DNA of 64,000 nucleotides from Adhaeribacter radiodurans (GTDB lineage: Bacteria > Bacteroidota > Bacteroidia > Cytophagales > Hymenobacteraceae), in assembly GCF_014075995.1 (NCBI RefSeq), contig NZ_CP055153.1:5146001-5210000 (forward strand). Direction: 5' to 3'. The translations under genes and the position numbers were made by a program. The notes beneath the pieces were generated by a model, which was given only the letters and a program-made list of their open reading frames with translations, was not told the origin of the DNA and did no database searches. How positions within the stretch are numbered: the first letter of the stretch is position 1; every line of letters begins with the position of its first letter. Of the stretch, positions 58,102 through 64,000 are shown piece after piece.

Positions 58102-59235
58102 GTGCCGCAAATACTATCTTCTATAGCTTGTAATTTAGACGCTGATATTTTAACTGCGGCTTTGCCCTTGTTTGAAGAAAGCCGGGTAGGGGCGATAGAG
58201 TGGTCGTTTGATACCCTTTACGGTAATTCTCAAATTCCGCCCTGGTTCTTAGAATTACTAAAAGCTTACAGCAACGAAAACAAGCTTATTGGGCACGGCG
58301 TATTTTTTTCGCTGTTTTCCGGCAAATGGTCTCAGAACCAACACGAGTGGCTAAACCAATTGCGCCAATTATCTTCGGAATTTCACTTTGACCACATTAC
58401 CGAACATTTTGGTTTTATGACGGGCCAAAATTTTCATTACGGGGCTCCCCTTCCTATTCCTTATTCTAAAACAACTTTAGCCATTGGGCAAGATAGATTA
58501 GCCCGCATTTACGAGGCCAGCCAATGCCCGGTAGGTTTAGAAAATCTTGCCTTTTCGTATTCATTAGATGAGGTAAAACAGCACGGCGAATTCTTAGAAC
58601 AATTAGTAGCGCCCGTTAACGGCTTCCTAATTCTGGATTTACATAATCTTTACTGCCAGATTCACAACTTTACTATTTCTTACGAGGACATTATCAACCT
58701 GTACCCGCTTGACCGGGTTCGGGAAATTCATATTTCGGGCGGCACTTGGCAGGATTCTACTGTTGAGCCGGAACGAAAAATAAGAAGAGACACCCACGAC
58801 GAAGCCGTACCAGAAGAAGTTTTTCAGTTACTAAAACGTACAATAGATAAGTGTCCGAATTTAAAATATGTAGTTCTGGAGCAACTCGGCAACGCCTTAA
58901 AAACAGAGGCCAGTAAAAAACTTTTTTATTCAGATTTCTTGAAGTTAGAAGAAATTGTCCGAAACAAAAACCATTCTTTAGCCTCGCATTTTACTAATTC
59001 CTTTCTGCCTTCAAAATCTGTAACTACTGGTAGCATTCTAGAAGACGAAAAACTATATCAACAACAAATTCAGTTATCTTCTATCCTGGAAAAGGCTTCT
59101 TCTTACCAGGCGGCAATTCATTTACTAAATTCCTCGCCTTTAGCCCACTCCGACTGGAAAATCGAACAATGGGAACCGCACATGCTCGAAACGGCAATAA
59201 GTATTGCGCAAAAGTGGAAGAAAAATCTTGATTAA
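58102..59235 (+). CDS. DUF692 / multinuclear non-heme iron-dependent oxidase (MNIO) RiPP-modifying enzyme
   Basis: A TIM-barrel protein of 377 residues from a GTG start; an in-frame stop at 58087 and no other start codon support it. Likely metal ligands of the family are visible: His65, His98, Glu101, Glu147, Asp179 and His181 (LDLHN), His210, Asp230 and His232 (DTHDE) and Glu260. Such enzymes use a di- or tri-iron centre and oxygen to rebuild cysteine-containing peptides. Typical members are about 280-300 residues; here about 85 extra C-terminal residues (293-377) are helical and may replace a separate partner protein. The substrate is presumably the peptide just upstream. Confidence 0.85.
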   Translation: MPQILSSIACNLDADILTAALPLFEESRVGAIEWSFDTLYGNSQIPPWFLELLKAYSNENKLIGHGVFFSLFSGKWSQNQHEWLNQLRQLSSEFHFDHITEHFGFMTGQNFHYGAPLPIPYSKTTLAIGQDRLARIYEASQCPVGLENLAFSYSLDEVKQHGEFLEQLVAPVNGFLILDLHNLYCQIHNFTISYEDIINLYPLDRVREIHISGGTWQDSTVEPERKIRRDTHDEAVPEEVFQLLKRTIDKCPNLKYVVLEQLGNALKTEASKKLFYSDFLKLEEIVRNKNHSLASHFTNSFLPSKSVTTGSILEDEKLYQQQIQLSSILEKASSYQAAIHLLNSSPLAHSDWKIEQWEPHMLETAISIAQKWKKNLD

Positions 59236-59328
59236 AGTTTACGGATGAGCCAGCCAACAATTTACTTTAGCTTTGCTCTTTTCAACCTCCGTTTAATAAT
59301 CTGGCAATTTACTTTTTCAATTAATTTA

Positions 59329-59931
59329 CTACTTAGCTTTACTCGTCCAGGGGTTGCCTTGTACCCGAAAACGCCAGGGCAATAAAGCATCTTCGCCGGC
59401 ATAATCTACTCCCACCCTCGGACTGGCAATAATTTGATCTTCTTTTATAATCTCACTTCGATCTTCCAGCCAAATAGTATTACCGGTTAAATCGGTCCCA
59501 TACAGTTTTTTTGTAATACCTAAAGCTAAAGTTACTAAACCAGGTCCAGATGTTAATTTAGGACTAACTTTCGGGTGCCCCCTTCGCAGCAGCATTTCCG
59601 GCAATCCTTCGGTTGGTTCAATGGCCCGGATTAAAACTGCATCGGCTTTTTCGGCTACATTCGTAATAATATTAAATAAGGCGTAGATACCATAAATAAG
59701 GTAAACGTAAGCTACTCCTCCCTCCTGAAACATGATCTCGGTCCGGGCGGTGCGGCGCCCACTATGCGAATGACAAGCCAAATCGTTTTCGCCACTATAA
59801 GCCTCGGTTTCTACTATTTTACCTCCGGTAATTACTCCGTCTAAGTTAGTAAATATGTACTTACCCAGTAAGTCACGGGCAATTTGTACCACATCCGAAC
59901 GCGTATAAAATGATTTAGAAAGTTTAGCCAT
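59329..59931 (-). CDS. DNA-3-methyladenine glycosylase (AAG/MPG family)
   Basis: Removes alkylated purines in base excision repair, 200 residues. Family motifs are ARDLLGKYIF, IVETEAYSGENDLACHSHSG (active-site Glu in VETEAY) and MFQEGGVAYVYLIYGIYALF. The C-terminus SPRVGVDYAGEDALLPWRF is also typical. It converges with the MNIO gene across 93 nt holding no clear terminator. Confidence 0.95.
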   Translation of the reverse strand: MAKLSKSFYTRSDVVQIARDLLGKYIFTNLDGVITGGKIVETEAYSGENDLACHSHSGRRTARTEIMFQEGGVAYVYLIYGIYALFNIITNVAEKADAVLIRAIEPTEGLPEMLLRRGHPKVSPKLTSGPGLVTLALGITKKLYGTDLTGNTIWLEDRSEIIKEDQIIASPRVGVDYAGEDALLPWRFRVQGNPWTSKAK

Positions 59932-60138
59932 ACAGAAAAGTATTTGAAAGGCTTACCTGTTTTACGTATTCAAGGTTTTGCTCTCGGTTAGTAAAGCTCT
60001 TTGTAATTTTTGAAAGTAAAATACATTTAACCATCAGAAACCTGATCCGGCATATTCGTATTATACTCAAAAGATTTCTTCTAAAAATTCTGAGAGAGTT
60101 TTTTACTTCTACATCCTGAACCTATCGAAATTGAAAAT

Positions 60139-60672
60139 ATGAAATGTAATTTTTTTATTTATTGCTGTCTGTTGGCCTTACTTAGTTGCAGCTCTACCCG
60201 GGTCGCCAACATTCAAGCGGCCGATAATTTTGTATTAAGTAATTATAAAACCTTTAACTTTTACGAAATTACGGCTAACGGAGAACCCGTAAATCCACAA
60301 TTTAATAACCGGATTGATATTTTAAAATCAACTATTCAGCAACAACTTACGAGCAAAGGTTTAACGCTTAGTCAAACCAACCCGGATTTACTCGTGAACG
60401 TTGGCATTGTAACTACCGAGAAAGTACAAACCCGCCAAACCGATTTCCGGACGGATGCTCCGCGGTACATTGGCCAATACCGTTATTCCTGGAAAAGCCA
60501 GCAAGTAGAAGTTGGTCGTTACCGCTAAGGTACGGCTTCGGTACACCTGGTAGATCCAACAAAAAACGAATTAGTATGGCAAGGCGTAATGGAAGGTATT
60601 ATTCCTAAAAAAGATGCCGCTTTGCAACGAGAAATAAATGCCGGAGTTACCGAGTTATTTAGTAAGTTATAA
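60139..60672 (+). pseudogene. DUF4136 lipoprotein gene interrupted by an in-frame stop
   Basis: A lipoprotein signal (LLALLSC, Cys at residue 17) and DUF4136 features: NYKTFNFY, NNRIDILKSTIQQQLTSKGL, NPDLLVNVGI. The frame stops at TAA 60526-60528 after YR, yet continues in the same frame for 48 more codons (GTASVHLVDPTKNELVWQGV) to a natural stop at 60670-60672. Family members have a Glu-Gly-Thr at this spot, so a single GAA to TAA change fits. The 129-residue product may be non-functional; readthrough or a sequencing error are alternatives. Confidence 0.85.
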
Positions 60673-60704
60673 TAATTTACTAAATCGTCTTTTATAGTAC
60701 GGAG

Positions 60705-60727
60705 AGTTCACTAAGGTGAACTTTTTT
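60705..60727 (+). terminator. Terminator after the DUF4136 gene
   Basis: A 7-bp stem (60705-60711 with 60716-60722, AGTTCAC/GTGAACT), 4-nt loop and six T residues. Confidence 0.8.
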
Positions 60728-60949
60728 CTTTTTCAATAAAGAATTTGTAAAACAACACTTACTACAGATTTAGCATCCGGCTTCAAAATCACACACTGTC
60801 TGGATGGAAGGATAATCTTTCTTGATGTATTTGAGAATTATTTATTCTCATGAGTTCACATAACTTATGTAAATAATTTCTTCTCTGCGAAGCATTTTAG
60901 TAGGTTTTTAGCACCCGTCACTTACAATAGGTATTCTCAAAGTTTTGAT
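60728..60949. other. Non-coding gap before the riboswitch
   Basis: No gene seen. An imperfect inverted pair (GAATTATTTA near 60835 with TAAATAATTTC near 60880) is present. It otherwise appears to be plain upstream sequence. Confidence 0.4.
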
Positions 60950-60957
60950 TACCTTTG
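60950..60957 (+). promoter_or_regulatory. -7 element of the btuB transcript
   Basis: TACCTTTG fits TAnnTTTG and lies just before the cobalamin riboswitch. A -33 TTTG at the exact spacing was not found. Confidence 0.5.
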
Positions 60958-60961
60958 CTTC

Positions 60962-61142
60962 AGATTGGTGGCTTACTTGCACCCGCATGTAAAGCCTTAA
61001 AAGGGAATCAGGTGTAAAACCTGGGCTGTTCCCGCAACTGTAATCTTCTAATAACCAGTTTGTTTATTCCTTATGCCACTATTCTGCTTTTAGAATGGGA
61101 AGGCCAAACGAACCGAAGAAAGCCAGGAGACCTGCCAACCGG
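60962..61142 (+). ncRNA. Cobalamin (adenosylcobalamin) riboswitch
   Basis: The conserved core is visible in order: the GGTGGC / CATGT start, AAAAGGGAATCAGGTGTAAA, CTGGGCTGTTCCCGCAACTG, a variable arm, then the B12 box GCCAGGAGACCTGCC at 61122-61136. It lies about 115 nt upstream of a BtuB-like receptor gene. B12 binding normally lowers expression of such genes. Ends are approximate. Confidence 0.9.
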
Positions 61143-61255
61143 AATTTATGTTACACGCTTTCGGGTAAAAAGCTAAGGGCCAGATACATGATATTATATT
61201 TTACTTCATTGCTGCTTCTTTTCGCCCCGACGGATTTAAATCTGACCGGGAAAAG

Positions 61256-63172
61256 ATGCGCTTAAAAAATTTATTGCTTTTATTAGTTTTCGGGCTACTC
61301 CACCAGGTTGCCTGGGCACAGGCTATCGGCGATACGCTCACGGGAGGCAAACTGCCGGAGGTTCAAATCACAGCCAGGCATTATCTGCGTTATACCATTG
61401 GCTCCCGTACTACTAAACTGGATTCTGCCTACTTAGGAGTGAATAATGCTACTTCTCTGGCCGATGTATTGCAAAGCCGCACCCCTATTTACCTGAAAAA
61501 CTACGGAAATGGCATGCTTTCTACTATTTCCTTCCGGGGAACTTCGGCCAGCCAAACCGCTGTATTATGGAATGGCTTTAACATTAACCTTCCTACTTTA
61601 GGTCAAACTGATTTCTCGCAAATTCCTATAACTGCCATCCAAACCGTAGAATTGCAGCACGGCTCGGGTAGCGCTAATTTTGGCACTGGTGCTATTGGCG
61701 GAAGTATTTTACTTTCATCTAATGCTAATTGGCAGCCCGGTTGGCAGTTCAGGGCGCAGCAAGATGCAGGTAGTTTTGGGTATAATTTTCGTCAGTTGGC
61801 AGGTAAGTTTAGCACTAAAAAAGTAAATTTAGAAACTACTTTTTACCGTAAAACAGCTCAGAATAATTTCAGATTTAAAAATATTACTCAGTTTGGGGCT
61901 CCTTACCAACGGCAAGAAAATGCCGCCCTTGATCAATGGGGTTTTACTACCAATTTATACCTGCGCCTCAACACCCGCAATACGGTAGCTATCCGGAATT
62001 GGTATACCGATAATAATGACCAATCGCAACCCAACATGGTGGCCGCCAATACCCATGCTCGCTTGGCCAACCGCAACTGGCGGCTCATGAGCGAATGGGT
62101 TAATAACACCAACTTAGGCCAAACAACCATCCGGGCAGCGTACTTCGCAGATTACATGCTTTATCGCGACGATAATACTAATGCAGAAACCCAGGTAAAT
62201 ACTTACCAAGCCCAGGCCCAGCATAGTTTTACCTTGGCAAAGAAAATAAACGTAGATGCCGGCACCGATATTCAATATTTTACCGCCGATGTAGATGGTT
62301 ACGGAAAAAAAGTAAATGAAACCCGGGCTTCTGGCTTTCTTTTACTCCGCTACGATCCTTTATCTTTTCTACACTTAAACTTAAATCTGCGCCAAGCTTG
62401 GATAACAGGTTTTAATCCGCCGCTGGCTCCTACCTTTGGTTTTGCCTTTGATATCCTTGAAAAAAGTAAAAACTCGCTTACCTGGAAAGGAGCAGTTACC
62501 CGTGGCTACCGTGTTCCTACTTTAAATGACCGGTACTGGCCAACCGGCAATGTAAGTTTAAAGCCCGAAAACAGCTACAATTTCGAAGCGGGTTTCCTGC
62601 ACAAGTATTCTCAAACCAGGTTTACAGTAGAAAACGAAGTGACCGCGTATCACATGCGGGTAGAAAACTGGATTCAATGGTTACCCGCGGCAAGTACCGG
62701 CATTTGGTCGCCTGAGAATTTAAAAAAAGTACATACGGCGGGGATAGAATTTTCGAGTAAAGCAAATTGGCAGTTCTCACGGGGTAAGTTAACCACGGGA
62801 GTAAATTATAATTATACTTCTTCGAAGCAGGTCCAAAATGATAATAATTCTTCGGAGCCAACCGGAAAGCAGTTGATATACGTGCCCTATCACACGGCCA
62901 CTACTTACGCCGATTTTACCTATAAAACTTGGCTGCTAACGGCTAATTACCAATTTACCGGAACCAGGTATACTACTGCCGAAAACACACGCTCTTTACC
63001 TGCTTATGGTTTGGTAAATCTTTATAGTGGCAAAACTTTTATAATTAATAAGGCTAATTTTCAACTAATAGGCCGGGTAAATAACCTGACCAACCAAGTA
63101 TATCAAAATTTAGAATACTACGCCATGCCCGGCCGGAACTACCAGCTTAGTGTTCGCTTCACTTTCCATTAA
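61256..63172 (+). CDS. btuB: TonB-dependent receptor, BtuB-like cobalamin importer
   Basis: Outer-membrane receptor of 638 residues. The signal peptide is MRLKNLLLLLVFGLLHQVAWA, followed by a TonB-box-like LPEVQITA near residue 35-42. The plug has NGMLSTISFRGTSASQTAVL and VELQHGSGSANFGTGAIGGS, then a 22-strand-type barrel to the aromatic C-terminus RFTFH. Control by a cobalamin riboswitch and the downstream BtuG-like gene (33-nt gap) point to cobalamin as substrate. Size and plug also match BtuB. Confidence 0.9.
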   Translation: MRLKNLLLLLVFGLLHQVAWAQAIGDTLTGGKLPEVQITARHYLRYTIGSRTTKLDSAYLGVNNATSLADVLQSRTPIYLKNYGNGMLSTISFRGTSASQTAVLWNGFNINLPTLGQTDFSQIPITAIQTVELQHGSGSANFGTGAIGGSILLSSNANWQPGWQFRAQQDAGSFGYNFRQLAGKFSTKKVNLETTFYRKTAQNNFRFKNITQFGAPYQRQENAALDQWGFTTNLYLRLNTRNTVAIRNWYTDNNDQSQPNMVAANTHARLANRNWRLMSEWVNNTNLGQTTIRAAYFADYMLYRDDNTNAETQVNTYQAQAQHSFTLAKKINVDAGTDIQYFTADVDGYGKKVNETRASGFLLLRYDPLSFLHLNLNLRQAWITGFNPPLAPTFGFAFDILEKSKNSLTWKGAVTRGYRVPTLNDRYWPTGNVSLKPENSYNFEAGFLHKYSQTRFTVENEVTAYHMRVENWIQWLPAASTGIWSPENLKKVHTAGIEFSSKANWQFSRGKLTTGVNYNYTSSKQVQNDNNSSEPTGKQLIYVPYHTATTYADFTYKTWLLTANYQFTGTRYTTAENTRSLPAYGLVNLYSGKTFIINKANFQLIGRVNNLTNQVYQNLEYYAMPGRNYQLSVRFTFH

Positions 63173-63205
63173 ACTAATCTTTACACTATACTTTAATCTT
63201 TATTT

Positions 63206-64000
63206 ATGAACAAAAATTTATTTAACCAGTCGGTTTTGGTTGGTTTTTGCCTCAGTAGTATTTTTTTAACCAGCTGTACCGATGACGATTCCGGTGGAAA
63301 CACTTTAGAACCCAAAGGTGCTTATGAGAAAGGCGTATTAATTGTAAACGAAGGAAACTTTCAGAAAGGCAATGGTGCCATTTGCTTTTTTGATAAGCAA
63401 AATAAAACCGTTGTAGAAAATGTTTTTCTTACGGAAAATAACCGGCCGTTAGGCGATGTAGTGCAGTCTGCTACTATCCATAACGACCGGGCTTATGTGG
63501 TAGTGAATAATAGTAATAAAATTGAAATTGCGGATGCGAATACTTTTAAATCGTTAGGAGTAATTAACAATCTGCAGATGCCCCGTTACTTAGTAGTTGC
63601 GAATAATAAAGGTTATCTAACCGAATGGGTAAGTTACAGCAGTAAGGGCCGGGTCTCTATTATTGACCTTACTACTAATGCTGTTACTAAAAGCTTAGAA
63701 GTAGGCAAGTTACCTGAAAAATTATTGGTACTGAATAACAAAGTTTACGTTACCAATTCCGGCGATAATACATTATCGGTTATTAATTCTACTTCGGATG
63801 CTATAGAAACAACACTTCCCGTAGGCGACTCTCCTAATAGTTTAACCGTTGATGCGGCTAATAAATTATGGATATTATGCAGTGGTCAGAAAAATTATAA
63901 TTCAGATTATTCCATCGACGAAAATACCAGTACGCCGGGTAGTTTAGTTCGCATTAATCCTAGTACGCAAGCTATAGAAGCCACATTAACTTTTACTTCT
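63206..64000 (+). CDS. Beta-propeller lipoprotein, BtuG / YncE-like (partial)
   Basis: First 265 codons of a gene running off the right edge. A lipoprotein signal ends at Cys24 (LTSC) followed by acidic residues (TDDDSGG), a possible surface-export signal. Repeated blades include RVSIIDLTTNAV, NTLSVINSTSDAIETTLPVG and SLVRINPSTQAIEATL, typical of YncE/DUF5074 propellers. Placed right after btuB in a riboswitch transcript, it is probably a surface B12-binding BtuG homologue, as described in Bacteroides; that is inference from context. Confidence 0.82.
   Translation, partial: MNKNLFNQSVLVGFCLSSIFLTSCTDDDSGGNTLEPKGAYEKGVLIVNEGNFQKGNGAICFFDKQNKTVVENVFLTENNRPLGDVVQSATIHNDRAYVVVNNSNKIEIADANTFKSLGVINNLQMPRYLVVANNKGYLTEWVSYSSKGRVSIIDLTTNAVTKSLEVGKLPEKLLVLNNKVYVTNSGDNTLSVINSTSDAIETTLPVGDSPNSLTVDAANKLWILCSGQKNYNSDYSIDENTSTPGSLVRINPSTQAIEATLTFTS

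Noticed and set aside
60139-60528. Complete 129-residue lipoprotein
   Set aside because: The same frame continues after the stop with DUF4136-like sequence to a normal end and terminator, so the gene is interrupted.
1-64000. CRISPR array, insertion sequence or prophage
   Set aside because: No regularly spaced repeats, transposase, integrase or phage structural genes were seen anywhere in the window.

Overview
The window looks like a chromosome segment from a Bacteroidota bacterium of the order Cytophagales, most like Hymenobacteraceae such as Adhaeribacter. The support is an AT-rich background, promoters of the Bacteroidota type (TTTG, about 19 nt, TAnnTTTG), weak Shine-Dalgarno sequences, TonB-dependent and DUF4397/DUF4136 surface proteins, and a GT3 glycogen synthase. 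The genus is an inference from gene content and style, not from any search.

Positions 1-18217 are nearly one minus-strand block of translation and transcription genes. In transcription order they are tRNA-Tyr, tRNA-Gly, tRNA-Thr, tuf, tRNA-Trp, secE, nusG, rplK, rplA, rplJ, rplL, rpoB, rpoC and a DUF3467 gene. After a terminator come a small orphan gene and then rpsL, rpsG, fusA, rpsJ and, after its own terminator and promoter, rplC, which runs off the left edge.

Positions 18356-43253 are housekeeping and carbon-storage genes: a lipoprotein M1 aminopeptidase, a biotin carrier protein, pyrH-frr, a GH13 branching enzyme, a gluconate-dehydrogenase-like pair (subunit 3 plus GMC flavoprotein), a GT4 glycosyltransferase, a GH31 alpha-glucosidase, class II aldolase, an acyltransferase, an ammonium transporter, purU, a Dabb protein, cutC, a MscS channel, a GT3 glycogen synthase and a deoxynucleoside kinase. 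Branching enzyme, GT3 synthase and GH31 enzyme suggest glycogen made and degraded by enzymes of eukaryotic-like subfamilies.

Positions 43254-55405 hold a decayed small gene, a large TonB-receptor-like outer-membrane protein, a non-coding repeat-like element with a perfect 24-bp inverted repeat, a sigma/anti-sigma/gmk/nadD operon, an LPS/glycan group (GT2, GT9, O-antigen ligase), ahcY and a DUF4397 lipoprotein.

Positions 55811-64000 hold the accessory material. There is a THUMP-like methyltransferase and an AAC(3)-I-like acetyltransferase. They are followed by a compact RiPP locus: a 56-residue precursor ending Cys-Pro-Gly-Cys-Gly-Met-Gly and a C-terminally extended DUF692/MNIO iron enzyme. 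Then come a DNA glycosylase, a DUF4136 gene broken by one in-frame stop, and a cobalamin riboswitch controlling a BtuB-like receptor and a BtuG-like beta-propeller lipoprotein that leaves the window. The MNIO locus is the most interesting system here; its precursor is too short for a usual ORF cut-off.
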